Shown here: piece by piece, positions 31,946 through 44,064 of the stretch
How the letters are laid out: each line of letters opens with the position of its first letter
How positions within the stretch are numbered: position 1 is the stretch's first letter
Assembly: GCA_951799405.1 (NCBI GenBank)
Contig: OX637332.1
Span: forward strand, 11,351,001-11,415,000
DNA length: 64,000 bases
Origin: Agapetus fuscipes
Taxonomy: Eukaryota; Arthropoda; Insecta; Trichoptera; Glossosomatidae
Reading direction: 5' to 3'
The notes under the pieces: model-generated
The model's input: only the letters and a program-made list of their open reading frames with translations
Databases searched by the model: none
Told to the model about the DNA's origin: nothing
Translations under genes and position numbers: made by a program

Positions 31946-32931
31946 TATCAATCTCAGGTATTTCTACTTTTTTTTTTAATGTTAGTAGTGCTGGAAATCT
32001 TATGTTTTAGTTTACGCGTCACTGTTTGCTTTGAAGAAAAAAATGTATTTCCTTTCAAACTTCCATCTGTCAGATCTCTGCTTGTTTTTGTGATTTTTTC
32101 TTGTGTTACAAAAAGTGTTAAAAAGTGGTGCCTCACGACAAAAGTAACGCTTCAAGCAACACCTCTGCGGCACCCTTCCAGGGTGACATAGATCCCCAAG
32201 ACTTTCAAGAATTGGGGAGCCTCCCGCACAGGATTCGTTAATAAATAAAAAGTGGACATAACATTTTCATAAGAGCGTATAATACTTCAGGCACTGTTTA
32301 GACGCGTCATAATAAATGCCCTGCAAAGGATCGCCCATTACTTGTATTTTATAATAATGTGGCATAATTTTCAACGGGCCTCATAAATATTCATAATAAC
32401 ATGCGTTAATTGAAACGACCGGCCGCAGCAAAAAGCGGCTATCAGTCTAAGCAAGGGCAATTTGTATACTCCCATGTAAATATCATTATTCAACCCGGGG
32501 GACGAAAAAATGTAACGATGTCTCTCATTAAATACCACAATGGGCGCCGGTAGAGGGAGAGCCTGGCGCCTGAGGCGGATCGTACCCCTGTGCGCCTCTG
32601 GGAGCCGCTCTGTTCTACCAGCTTTTCATTTTATTTGCTTTGAAAAATACGGTGGGAATTATTAATCATCACTAAAAGACAAATTGATAAACGGGATTTA
32701 AAAAAAAAAAGAATTTTCTCAATTTCCTTATTTATTTAAACAGTTTCACTTCGAAACCGAGCTCGTTTTTCTGGAATCGTCTAGCCATTGAGCCATGTTT
32801 TGTTAATTGTCACTTTTTTCATTCTCCTTTTGTATAGGTACCTATTGTCTTTTTTTGTTTAGATTTATTTTTAAGGTTTTGTTGTTTTTATATACTTGAA
32901 TGTTATTTATTATATACTTTAATGTTATTAT
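31946..32931. other. no gene seen
   Basis: Short ORFs only. The GC content rises locally around 32540-32620 without a coding signature. Confidence 0.45.
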
Positions 32932-33181
32932 TACTTATAGATTGTATGAGGCTGACCAGCCATACTGTAAAAAATGGTTCACTTTGCCAATGTCACCCCT
33001 GTTTCAGGGAATGTCGGCTAGAGTTGCAAGGTTTATGTTCATTTGAAGTTTGGATTTTAATTTGTAAGTACACAATAAGCATTTCTTAGCGCGATATTCC
33101 ACGTGTCTGTTTGTGTGCATGCATTTGATATGAGTTTTGAATGTTAATTTACCTTTGCAACTTAGATTCTAGATTATAGAC
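32932..33181 (+). repeat. SINE-like repeat, subfamily A
   Basis: It starts acttatagattgtatgaggc, its first bases being lost. It ends ttgcaacttagattctagat. Confidence 0.75.
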
Positions 33182-34160
33182 TTCATTGTTTGTGGTTTTG
33201 ATTTTATAAGTTTTTTGCGGCCAACCAATCTAGCAAGTAAGCTGAGTATATTGCCCCTTCCACCCAGCATGATGACAAATGTCGAATTCAAAAACTGAAA
33301 TAGAAAAAAAGTACAATCCAATTTTGAAAATATTGTTCAGTTTGAGTCATAGACTCTGGGGGTAACAAAGATACGACGAAGAAAAATGACTCAAAATTCC
33401 CATTGAGGTACCTACTTGATCATTGAGTATTTTATTCTGAAAGGAATAAAATATTATTTTATATTAACAAATACTACATTTTTTGTTTGTTTTAACAAAT
33501 AATACATTTTTTGTTTGTTTTAACAAATACTGAGCACTTAAAAGTAGTATGAAATGAAGAATAAAAAAGTAGAATGAAAAGAAATAATAATAAAATAGAG
33601 ACTGATAAATAAATAACTAATAACGTAAGTAGGTAGTGACTACCTATAGAAATCTTGCGCTATTTCGTAGCAGTGCTCAGAATTAAATGTTTTCTTCTTT
33701 GTGTATTATTTTAGTAGTTATAAAACGTCTAATTTATTTAGCTGAGGGGTCTTAGTCCTAGGTTTTGTCTTAAAAATAATACTGTTGAGTTTCTCTAGGG
33801 CTTATTCTTAGAAAACGCTTAATTATTGAAAGCTGATAAGCTTCTTACTATAAATCTTGTAATATTGTCAAAAAACAATTTCATGTTTATTTTCTGATGT
33901 TTTGATTACTTTTAACAAGATAAAATATTTTTTCTCAAGAGTCTTATATTATTTTTCCTAAGTTATTGCCGTTTTTCAACGCATTTCAGCATTACAAAAT
34001 GAAAGTAAATATAAATTAAAAACAAACGAATATTCATAATTTTGCAAACGTTTTTCGAGTGAACAAAATATGGGTTGAAGGACCTTAAATCTTAGTCTTA
34101 GTGCTGTATCAAATAAGAGAACAAACATATTTACTGTCAAATTGAATGTTTGGTAACTTC
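33182..34160. other. AT-rich; small tandem duplication
   Basis: 33470-33530 holds two copies of a ~29-bp unit (acattttttgtttgtttt, aacaaata). Nothing else is recognised. Confidence 0.5.
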
Positions 34161-34164
34161 TTGT

Positions 34165-34500
34165 ACATAATATATCTGATCGTTTGCAAAGCTGTCAATG
34201 GTGTGGCTCCTTCATACTTGTCTCATCCGTTTAGATGACTTTGAGGCGTCAATCGCTCAGGTCTGTGGGATATGGGATGGTTCACTAAGTCCAGCCGAAC
34301 CGTCAGACACGCAATAATTTTGGGGACCGTGCTTTCTGGTTTTCGGGCCCAATGGAGTAGAACAGGCTACCACTTAATGTGAGGAAGAAAAAAGCTGTTG
34401 GTATCTTTAAAGGAGCAAACACATCCGAGGTTCTGAATAATATTTGTTGTGAATATGATGTCCATCTGTTCAGTAGGTTTTTCAGTATATCATCCATTAA
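34165..34500 (+). pseudogene. decayed LINE reverse transcriptase C-terminus
   Basis: Translation across frames on the plus strand gives CKAVNGVAPSYLS, a broken middle, then a gggaccgtgctttctggttt segment equivalent to GDRAFWxxGPxxWNRLP and a frame resembling VRKKKAVGIFKGA. This matches the order at the end of CR1/L2-group reverse transcriptases. Stops and frameshifts make it non-functional. Confidence 0.5.
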
Positions 34501-35106
34501 CGCACATCAATTTTGTATGTGGAGGCCCTTCATTTTTATAAGATAGGAGACATATATGCGTATATCATAGTGTAACATAGAGTTCATATAATATAAATGA
34601 AACATCGTCACTTCCTTGTACCGTTCACGAAATGAACACCATTTAATTGCTCGTGTTGACACGCGTTACTTCTCCATTTAGTGCTGGAGTAATGCACTGA
34701 GGTGAAATCGTCATCGCGGCCAAAGCAAACGCAAAGCCAAATAAAATGTTTATGACGCGGGCGTTTGCGCCGAGTCTGGACCCCGTTTTATTGGCAATTA
34801 TTGTAAATCATGTCGGGCGCCGGATAATGGAAAATTCTAACAAAAGACGGCCAGCGTCTGTCAGTGCGGGGGACAAAGGCCGGACCGCTTCACCTGCGCG
34901 ATATTAATCCGGCTTTATCTTTGGTTCAATGAAAAAATACCAATTTTGCGGGTCACATGAAATATGGGGGGCTGTAATTACCGGGACTTGTTGATCGCGC
35001 ATCCGTGCACATTAAACAAAAGCACACCGAACAGTGAGAGACCTCCTTTGCAGTTGACCTTTAGATGTTTGATTTAGTCAGTAGAGAAACCCCTCTTTCA
35101 CGTAAC
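34501..35106. other. no gene seen
   Basis: It includes a moderately GC-rich part (34700-34900) without ORFs or repeats that I recognise. Confidence 0.45.
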
Positions 35107-35462
35107 GCCTGCGAAAGTTGCAGGGTTTATGTTCATTTGAGGTTTAGATTTTAATTTGTAAGTCCACAAGCAGCATTTGTATGCGCGAACTTACACGTGT
35201 CTGTGGGCATGCAATTAATATGAATATTTAATATTTTTAAGAGTAAATCAATTTACACAGTGAAAGTCCATTTTTAATTATGTAAAAATTAAATTGGATA
35301 AAAATAGAGATTTAATTCACTTTTTTTTTTTTTTCTTGTTTGCTCAAACATTTTCGCCTAATGAGGCATCTTCAGGAGCAGAATGGTTACAAATATTTTT
35401 ATAAAATAATTTTTGAATCTTTAATGTTAACATATATTTGCAACTTAGATTATAGATAATAG
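35107..35462 (+). repeat. SINE-like repeat interrupted by family C
   Basis: The SINE part runs from gcgaaagttgcagggtttat to 35244. It resumes as ttgcaacttagattatagat near 35430-35455. Between them lies a family C copy. Confidence 0.65.
35245..35424 (-). repeat. repeat family C copy
   Basis: On plus it reads ttacacagtgaaagtccatt, a T-run, ttttcgcctaatgaggcatc, then ttcaggagcagaatggttac. It lies inside a SINE copy, which shows that family C can insert as a unit. Confidence 0.65.
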
Positions 35463-35536
35463 CAAATTACCAATCTTACACGTTCAATCTGACACGTTCA
35501 ACACAACAGCAAATTTAATTTCTTGACTTACCTACA

Positions 35537-35788
35537 TATCTATAATCTATAATCTAAGTTGCAAGGATATATTCATTTAAAGCTCTCAGATGTATGCCCA
35601 CAAACCAACAAGTGTAGTTCGCGCTTACAAATGCTGAATGTGTACTTACAAATAAAATCCAAACCTCAAATGAACATAAGCCCCACAACTTTTGCCGACC
35701 TTCCCTGAAACAGGAGTGACATTGGCAAAGTGAACCATTTTTTACAGTATGGGTGGTCAGCCTCATACCAACCTATAAGTCAAGGAAT
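35537..35788 (-). repeat. SINE-like repeat, subfamily A, full length
   Basis: A well-conserved minus-strand copy with ttccttgacttataggttgg at its 35788 end and gattatagattatag at its 35537 end. Confidence 0.85.
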
Positions 35789-36052
35789 ATAATACATATA
35801 ATTACATTATAATTAGGGACACGTTGTTGATATAAAGCTGATCAACAAAACTGTAAGATTTGATTACTTTTGCTAAGATAACCCCATTTTTATGTTAAAG
35901 GGGTAAGAACTGCGTAGCACATAATCATTAAGACGATCTCATAAAGCAAAGTACTACGATCCTGCCTTTTGCTTGGCCTGCCCCATGCTGTGGAATGCCC
36001 TTTGGCCTACCCCATGCACATCTCAGCAACTATGATAAAGGATTTTATATTC

Positions 36053-37036
36053 TGTAACGGTGTTTCGTTACTGGGGGCTGACAATGGGCGCCAGCTGTTG
36101 GTGACTCCCGGCTGGGGTCTCTCTCTCTCGTTCCCGGTGGCTCGTTCAGTCGGTGGAGCGGACCATACTCTCATTTGGGCGTTGAGTCTATGGTGTTTTA
36201 CTTATTGAAAGTTGACAGGGTTGGATGTATAGTAGCTCAGGCTCATCCCGTTATTATTGTATGGGATCCTTCAAACAAATCATCTACAATACTTCGACCT
36301 CTCACTCAACTTATTGGAGCAAGACGACTGATCAGAAAGTATGTGTGCACACGAGATTATATCAGTAATGTTCAGATGACACCTCTTTTGTATTCGGGAG
36401 CAAAACTATTGTCGAAGAACTAAGATCCATTGCACTTTTGACATACTTTTTCTATTATCTCTAGCCTCGAGGGCAGTTCTGAGAGCACAACTTTTTCGTG
36501 GAATTATGAATCTTATAACACACTTTTCAAATGGTAAAGTCACAGTGAGCAGATACACTTAATTACTATGAAAACAATGTACATTAGTTTAACGTCACTT
36601 TATTGGTAAAGCAGAACAAATTAACTTAGCTTAAACACAATTGACATTATTTATTTTTTGAGGTTAGAATAGCCTCTTTCCCGCGGTCTGTTTTGCTTCC
36701 CCGGGACCTTCGCGCGTCGGACAGGAGCGAAAAGTTTATTGCGAACTGATACCACGGGAAGAAAACTGAACTTTAACGCTGTCTAAACGTATTTACTTCA
36801 GGCTTTGGATAAATAATAGCGAAAATCCCGGCGAGACATAGCCTTTTTTCCCGCGCGGACGCTTTGCTTCCAACGGTCCGGTTGCAACGCGACTTCCCTG
36901 TTTTATCGACTCCCCGCTGGGCTAGTTTCGTCAGCCGCCACACGCCTGACGTCATCTCGCGCGCCAGGTGCGGGGTGGTGCGGCACAGACCGCGGGGGGG
37001 GGGAAACAAATACTCCACTAGAAAAACAACATTACA
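36053..37036 (-). repeat. LTR (3' LTR of the minus-strand element)
   Basis: 984 bp with TG...CA ends on either strand. It has a G10 run near 36994 and a GC-rich patch with a cgtcatctcgcgcgcc phrase. Compared with the other LTR I see A/G at 36083 and G/T near 36534. ORFs here are duplicated in both LTRs and have no domain. Confidence 0.9.
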
Positions 37037-37047
37037 CCCCCCTCTTT
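37037..37047 (-). promoter_or_regulatory. polypurine tract of the minus-strand element
   Basis: The minus strand reads aaagagggggg immediately before the LTR. Confidence 0.75.
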
Positions 37048-37136
37048 GTTATCAATAAAAAAAAAAACACCTAACCCAGAAAATTACGACAAGTTAAGCT
37101 CTTATTCTAGATAGGAGACTTTTTGTTTGTTTGTTT

Positions 37137-37138
<2 letters not shown>

Positions 37139-37168
<30 letters not shown>
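37139..37168 (+). repeat. poly-T run
   Basis: About 30 T residues follow a short tttg repeat, within the internal region of the LTR element. Confidence 0.9.
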
Positions 37169-37174
<6 letters not shown>

Positions 37175-37730
37175 TTCTATAGTCTTCCTCTAAGTTAGAT
37201 AGTGAGATACTTAATTCTAGGTTTACAAAATAATTGGTATTGTTCAAGCAAAGATACATAAGTAGACTACAAACATATATGAATATTGAAAGTCAAGGAG
37301 ACCTCAGGCATTACAAATACAAAAATTTAGTGTTACAAAACTAATTTCTTAACAAACTACATCATGGAAAAGGGAGAAGGAAGAAGGAAGGTGTTACGGT
37401 TAGCTCTTGGGTCAGAGTGAAAACTCAAGAAGGAGAATGGGCGCCAGCAAATTTATTATTCGTGAAACTTGCAAAAACTATCCGAACGTAACCAAAGAGA
37501 GGATACTCCGAAATGGTATATCTATTTTGGCTTGGGTATGGCTGTCCAAGGGCAGCAGCCATACTCGTACCCTAAGATACTTGATACATGAAGGAAAATG
37601 CGTTAACCTTAAGGTTACCTATGGGTCGTGGAAAACTTTACTATTTCTTTGTCCCATAGCGTCTGCAATATCCACATGTACAACATGACATCGGAGTCTG
37701 TCGATCTCACACATTATTATCATTTTACTT

Positions 37731-37911
37731 TTCCTCGTCCAGGCGCTCAACCCACGCGTAATTATCTGGCCGCAACCAATCGCGTAAATGGAGCACTCTT
37801 TGAGACAGGATAAAAATCTTTTCTTTACTCCTCCTCGTCCAGGTGCTCAACCCACGCGTAATTATCTGGCCGCAACCAATCGCGTAAATGGAGCACTCTT
37901 CGGGACAGGAC
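37731..37911 (+). repeat. tandem duplication of ~103 bp
   Basis: tcgtccaggcgctcaaccca to ggagcactctttgagacagg recurs once at about 37834-37911 with few changes. It is internal to the non-coding LTR element. Confidence 0.85.
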
Positions 37912-39380
37912 AAATATCTTTCCAACAATATTCAATTTCCTACGATTATGGCTACAACCATGATCACTAGGATGTCTTACTTAAGTATAGGCTAAGGCTC
38001 GAGGAGGATCCCGCAGTGATATAGACACGGCTATTTATGCCTAGGTAGAGCCACAAATGTATATACCGAAACCGAGTGAGACTACGCCAAGTACTCGATC
38101 ATCGGGGCACACATGTTCTTTGTGGGGGAGGTGGAGGAGAGTGGAAGTAGCTTACCGAATTCTAGAGGGATACCAAATGACCAGTAGCGGGCGAAAAGTT
38201 CATCTATTCGACGCGGATGGGCATGGATTCTCTATTCATAGGTTTGCCGGGAAGGTGCGCTTGCTAGGGAGGATACGACAAACTTCGTAGACCACAGTCA
38301 CTACAGGGAGGGGGTTTTTTAATCACGAATTCTTTCATTCTTCATTCTATCTGTGGCTGACCTTGCGTCCAGGGTCAACCTTTCCGTGCATAAGGAGAGG
38401 GGTTTGACAGGTATCGTGTCTTTCAAAGTTCATTCGTTCAATCAGGCACACTGGTATACTGGTCTCGCCGCACCTCGGTCTAGACCTCGCGGGAGAGGAA
38501 TTTTAGGAGCGGTTACGTCCTAGGAAACTCAGGAGAGAGGAAGGGGGGGGAGTCTAATCTAGTAAAGTCCATCTCGAGTTACAGAGCACATTTCAATTAA
38601 TCACATTTTACAACATCTTCAATGTGAAAGCGACCTTAGGCTTCAGATCTTCGTCGGTTAGCTCGTACATACAGTCCGATATTCTTTTGGAGACCACACA
38701 TTTCACAAATTCTAGGCATAGCTTCACAGCCATGTACCTGGAAACATTGGACTGGATAAAGGAGCGCTTTCACATAACTTGACTTCAGGGACGTGCATCT
38801 CATATAGATACATGCGCCTGATAGTTAGTCAATACGTATTACAAAAACATTTAAACTTAATATTTGCATTTATCGCCGATCTTCGATAAAAGTAGCACAA
38901 AAAGAAGAAGAAGAATTCACGTTTACAATTCAAACTCTGATAGCAGTTTACTTTAATATAAACAAAAATTACATTTACGATCCAAGCTTCTGTAGAAGTG
39001 GCACAAAAAGAAGAAGAATTTACCTTTATAATTCAAATTTTAAGATCGATGGGAGGCATCGTGATCTCTTGAGTCAATTTTAAATGAGCCATTCTAAAGA
39101 AATACAAAAAATATCTATTGTGAAATACATTTGCCTACCTCTAATGCACGCGCCTGCTTGACCTACTTTCATCTATGGCTTAGGTTTTTCCCGAGCCTTT
39201 CTTGTAGACAACGGTGCAACCTTACTATGAAAATCTACATCGGGAATGGGAGTTGTAAGAAGGGAGTTTTCCATTATGCAAAATTAGATAAACCTAATAC
39301 AGAAATAGATGTTCAAAACAAATTACTTTTCCACTTTTAAGCAGACAAGTTTACTTATACACTTTTACACACCACAGGAG

Positions 39381-39398
39381 CCCCGCGTTCGGGTGCCA
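39381..39398 (-). promoter_or_regulatory. primer-binding site of the minus-strand element
   Basis: The minus strand reads tggcacccgaacgcgggg, beginning 3 nt from the LTR. It has the form of a tRNA 3' end complement. The tRNA was not identified. Confidence 0.75.
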
Positions 39399-39401
39399 AT
39401 T

Positions 39402-40385
39402 TGTAACGGTGTTTCGTTACTGGGGGCTGACGATGGGCGCCAGCTGTTGGTGACTCCCGGCTGGGGTCTCTCTCTCTCGTTCCCGGTGGCTCGTTCAGTC
39501 GGTGGAGCGGACCATACTCTCATTTGGGCGTTGAGTCTATGGTGTTTTACTTATTGAAAGTTGACAGGGTTGGATGTATAGTAGCTCAGGCTCATCCCGT
39601 TATTATTGTATGGGATCCTTCAAACAAATCATCTACAATACTTCGACCTCTCACTCAACTTATTGGAGCAAGACGACTGATCAGAAAGTATGTGTGCACA
39701 CGAGATTATATCAGTAATGTTCAGATGACACCTCTTTTGTATTCGGGAGCAAAACTATTGTCGAAGAACTAAGATCCATTGCACTTTTGACATACTTTTT
39801 CTATTATCTCTAGCCTCGAGGGCAGTTCTGAGAGCACAACTTTTTCGTGGAATTATGAATCTTATAACACACTTTTCAAATGTTAAAGTCACAGTGAGCA
39901 GATACACTTAATTACTATGAAAACAATGTACATTAGTTTAACGTCACTTTATTGGTAAAGCAGAACAAATTAACTTAGCTTAAACACAATTGACATTATT
40001 TATTTTTTGAGGTTAGAATAGCCTCTTTCCCGCGGTCTGTTTTGCTTCCCCGGGACCTTCGCGCGTCGGACAGGAGCGAAAAGTTTATTGCGAACTGATA
40101 CCACGGGAAGAAAACTGAACTTTAACGCTGTCTAAACGTATTTACTTCAGGCTTTGGATAAATAATAGCGAAAATCCCGGCGAGACATAGCCTTTTTTCC
40201 CGCGCGGACGCTTTGCTTCCAACGGTCCGGTTGCAACGCGACTTCCCTGTTTTATCGACTCCCCGCTGGGCTAGTTTCGTCAGCCGCCACACGCCTGACG
40301 TCATCTCGCGCGCCAGGTGCGGGGTGGTGCGGCACAGACCGCGGGGGGGGGGAAACAAATACTCCACTAGAAAAACAACATTACA
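39402..40385 (-). repeat. LTR (5' LTR of the minus-strand element)
   Basis: 984 bp and almost identical to 36053-37036. Confidence 0.9.
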
Positions 40386-40744
40386 ATTCATAAAGGTATA
40401 AAGTATGACTCATTCAAATAAGTGAAACACATCTAATTCAAATATATCTTCTTGAATAACAATTGTGATGAATTAAAAAAAAATTGATTGTGCCTATCTC
40501 GGAGGCTTAAAAATCTGCAAGCTTTTGGAAATACATCCGTAAAAAAAACTTTTCAGTTATCTGGTTCATTCAACGGTCAACATGCTTGCTCTTGGTTTTT
40601 GGGATTGACGCTGCATTATAGTATCATTTTGAATTATTGGTGCTGGCAAGACTGTATACTGTATGTGTATGATTTGATATTGAGTAAACTTTCACACCTA
40701 ATAAAAAATAACATATCTACATCCGTCTATCTATCATTTAAATA

Positions 40745-40990
40745 ACAAAGATGTATAAATGTCTCAGATGAATATTAAATTGAATGTATGCCAATAATCA
40801 GACAGTGTAAGTTCGCTCTTATACATGCTGCATGTGTACTTACCTAAAAACTGTACTTACTAAACCTAAAATGAACATAGCCCTTGCCATTCTTGCAGCC
40901 TTTTTCTGAATCATCGGTGGCAATTGCAAGAGTAGAAAAAGTGTTAGAGCATTCTAGGTCAGTCTTTTACCAACCTATAGTCAAAGATTA
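40745..40990 (-). repeat. SINE-like repeat, old diverged copy
   Basis: The minus strand keeps ctataggttggtaaaagact at its 5' end and the family order of blocks to ttatacatctttg. It has many substitutions. Confidence 0.65.
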
Positions 40991-41069
40991 AATGTTTATC
41001 TGAAATGTACTTTGCCTTAGTATTTTGGAATGTTTACAGTAAACAAAATACAACATTTTCATAGCATGT

Positions 41070-41210
41070 AGTCCTTTTGATAGCTCATTTGGCAAAATGC
41101 TTGTGTTCCGTACCAGGGGGCTAGGATTTGATCACCTCCAAGGATGCCAAAAATAACTTATCGTTTCAATGTGTATTTAAAATGCAAAATAAAAATACCA
41201 GTCAAAGATT
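41070..41210 (+). repeat. family D SINE, decayed 5' half
   Basis: agtccttttgatagctcatt corresponds to the tRNA-like head, and ggatttgatcacctccaagg to the B-box arm. It continues to the aaaataccagtcaaag part of the body. Confidence 0.6.
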
Positions 41211-41302
41211 TAAAAAATCAAAAGAAAGTAAGCATTCACTTTTGGAAGCGGACAGCCTATTTTAAAATTCTTGTTCAGCGGACATTTGCACAGCATCAGA
41301 TT

Positions 41303-41460
41303 TGTTACTGTTGCTGTATCCTGCCACCGTTCCACTAAGGTTGGCCGCCAACTGCGCAGATGTGTGTCTACTTTTTTCTGACCTTGCATATCTCTTTTAT
41401 CTCTATAATTCCTTCTTACAATAGTTACAATTTTATTCACGCACACTGTTCTCTTACTCT
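41303..41460 (-). repeat. LINE 3'-end fragment like that in the composite units
   Basis: The plus strand reads tgtatcctgccaccgttcca, then gccaactgcgcagatgtg and acttttttctgacc. It matches the LINE 3' end inside the composite units but stands alone here. Confidence 0.6.
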
Positions 41461-42945
41461 ATCTACCAACATTAAATGGAATAACACAATAAAGGCACTG
41501 CATTTCACTTTGTAGAGCGGCACGGAAATCTTGCGCTCGTGGCTAGCTCAAAGTATTTACATGCAAAATACTAAATTACCGGTAAAGTTGCGCACCGAGT
41601 GAGGGACTTACATAATTACTGCAAGGCCCCACACACTCCCAGCTCGCTGACTGCTCTTCCGTCTGAATAATTGACCACGCCGAGTGAGGGCCGACGTGAA
41701 AAATGACGGTTAACCATTCTCCCCGTTACTGACCCGAATCGATACGTAAATACTTATACCGAGCCTGATACCCCAAGTCTCAAGCTCCGCGGTTAAACTC
41801 AACCATGCCAAAACTAACACAGAAACCAAAACGAACTCCAGAGGCACTGTTTTAATTTCTAAATATTTTTCTATAAACGCTGTGGTTTAGTTTGAGTGGA
41901 ATGTTCAATGCTTGGGGAACTGATACCCCGACATTCTTCAAGCCATTAAGTCAGCAATCTAGAGACGAGAAATGGCTCTTGTACTTACCAAAACAGCCAA
42001 ACTAACCTTTTCGCCAGAAGCTATTAGTTGGCATTCCCGGTATATTGTGTAATTTATCGGTAGATATTTTAAATCCAAATAATACCTTGGACAGTCGTTC
42101 TTTAAGGGGTGAAATATATCGTCTCCATTTAGGAAAAAAAACCACCCGGTTTCACTTAGAAATCGGAATTTTTTCTCTGTTTACCAACCCCACCTATCAA
42201 AAATATATTCTTAGTATCACATTATTTCAGAGGGTTTTAGAGATATAACTTACAAAAAAAGACTATCTAAATAATTTGTATTTAGATAGTGTTCTTTACA
42301 GGTTTATTTAATAAGCCTCTTATTATTGTTATTTAAATGTGACCACTTTATATTATTGTTAGAATTTGACATTTCAAAACAATTATTATTTTTGTATTTT
42401 TTATTCATTTAGTTGACCTTTACAAAGTTATTCTACTGTATTTTTTCTGATAACTAATAATTAACAAAATGAAATAAAAACTTTTTTACCGAGACATATT
42501 TATTCTGAAATCATTGGGATAATTTATTTTTGGTATTTTAGATTATTTTCATATTACTTGAAATTGTTTTTAAAACAGAGATTTTCTCCATAAAATAGAG
42601 GGCGTCGATTTAAGTTCAATTAATGAAAAACACTTTCTGTAAAATCTTGTTTTTCATATCAAAAATATGTACAAGTAGCTTGAATATAACATGATAAGGT
42701 CTGTCAAATAGTTTTTTTTTTCGTTTATGAGCGGCCGCAAACTAGAGGAGTGTCAACATTTGGTAAGTTCCTCGAGTAAGAATTATTACTCAGTAAGGCA
42801 GTCGTAAGTATTTCAAATTTTGTATGAAAATGAAAAATTAATATAATTAGCAGAAAACTCGATGACTTTGTTTCATAGTAAAAGCTTTTACTTGGAGTAC
42901 AAAAGTCGACAACTTAGAACCTGTTGTTACATCTACGGTTAAAAT
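41461..42945. other. no gene seen; one low-copy repeat trace
   Basis: About 41795-41925 matches the degenerate repeat also found near 25120, 30300 and 30640. The rest is AT-rich with short ORFs only. Confidence 0.45.
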
Positions 42946-43205
42946 TAAGGCCCAGTATTTTCAACATAAGCATATGCGACTTTGCACTTATAAAAAAACT
43001 ACCCACACGATTGACATAAGTGCATCCTTTTCATCCAGTATAAAGTCGCTATACTAATTATATTTTTTTTAGTGTTAAAATATTAACACAGTTAAAGCGC
43101 ATTTTTAATTACTTAAAAATTCAAATGGATTAAACATAGTTTTAATTCACGTATTTATTTGTTTATTTTTTTAGTAGCTTTTAATTTTTTTTACTACTTA
43201 ATTGT

Positions 43206-43340
43206 TGTTGGGTTTTTATATTGTAGGTCCACATGCGGCATGTGTTAGCGCGAAATTATACATATCTGCTTGTGGGAATGCATTTAGTGTAAATCTTAAA
43301 TGATATATATCTTTGCAGCTTAGATTAGATTAGATTAGAT
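43206..43340 (+). repeat. SINE-like repeat, subfamily B, 3' half
   Basis: From gttgggtttttatattgtag to a tail of about four agatt units. It is almost identical to the 3' half at 30931-31190. Confidence 0.8.
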
Positions 43341-43394
43341 TGTTCAGTGATTATCTGTTTTTTTTATACTCAAATTTAACTAATTGCTTGTATT

Positions 43395-43650
43395 CCTTAA
43401 CTTATAGTTTGGTATGAGGCTCACCACCCATACTGTAAAAAATGGTTCACTTTGCCAATGTCACCCCTGTTTCAGGGAAGGTCGGCAAGAGTTGCAGGGC
43501 TTATGTCCATTTGAGAATTGGGTTTTCATATTGTAGGTCCACATGCGGCATGTGTGAGCGCGAAATTATGCGTGTCTGCTTGTGGAAATGACTTTAATAT
43601 GAATCTCAAATGATACATATCCTTGCAGCTTAGATTTAGATTTTTTTTTT
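43395..43650 (+). repeat. SINE-like repeat, subfamily B, full length
   Basis: It starts ttccttaacttatagtttgg, contains gtccacatgcggcatgtgtg, and ends agcttagatttagattttt, a slightly different tail unit. Confidence 0.8.
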
Positions 43651-43863
43651 TATAGAAATAAATAAGTGAATCAAAACTATGTTTTATCCATTTGAATTTT
43701 CGCTACAGTAACATTGAAAATACCGGGCCTAAGAAAAACTAAAAATGCTAAAAGTCTGCAGTAATATAAACTCCAACTGATTTGGAAAAGGTATTGGTGA
43801 ATATTTTCAATCGCCTACTACAATTAACAAGCTTTATAATATATTTTTGTTATGTTATATATT

Positions 43864-44064
43864 ATGGTTCACTTTGCCAATGTCACCCCTGTTTCAGGGA
43901 ATGTCGGCAAGAGTTGCAGGGCTTATGTTCATTTGAGGTTTGGATTTTATTTGTAAGTACACAATCAGCATTTGTAAGCGCGAACTACACGTGTTTGTTT
44001 GTGGGCATACATCTGAGAGCTTTGAATGAATATATCCTTGCAACTTAGATTATAGATTATAGAT
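43864..44064 (+). repeat. SINE-like repeat, subfamily A, 5'-truncated
   Basis: It begins at atggttcactttgccaatgt and ends gattatagattatagat. Confidence 0.85.

Larger units (their letters stand above)
36053..40385 (-). mobile_element. non-autonomous LTR retrotransposon (LARD/TRIM type)
   Basis: Two direct 984-bp repeats (tgtaacgg...attaca) bound 2.4 kb of sequence that has no gag or pol ORF. On the minus strand there is a primer-binding site next to the LTR at 39402 and a purine tract next to the LTR ending at 37036, so the element reads right to left. The target duplication is attc (36049-36052 and 40386-40389). The LTRs differ at about two bases, so the insertion is young and must have used another element's enzymes. 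Confidence 0.88.
42949..43731. repeat. inverted repeat (family C-like arms) enclosing two SINEs
   Basis: ggcccagtattttcaa at 42949 is the complement of ttgaaaataccgggcc ending near 43731. The arms about 43122-43166 and 43655-43700 also pair (attcaaatggat...cacgtatttattt). Two subfamily B SINE copies lie between. Confidence 0.6.

Noticed and set aside
35554..35766. Recurrent ~70-codon ORF (HPCFREGRQKLWGLCSFEVW type) found in many places
   Set aside because: It falls exactly on SINE A copies. Frames are broken in most copies and the start is the repeat's own atgaggctgac. It is a by-product of a non-coding SINE.
36175..36423. Repeated 82-codon ORFs in the 984-bp LTRs
   Set aside because: They are present twice only because they lie in both LTRs. 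No domain is recognised.
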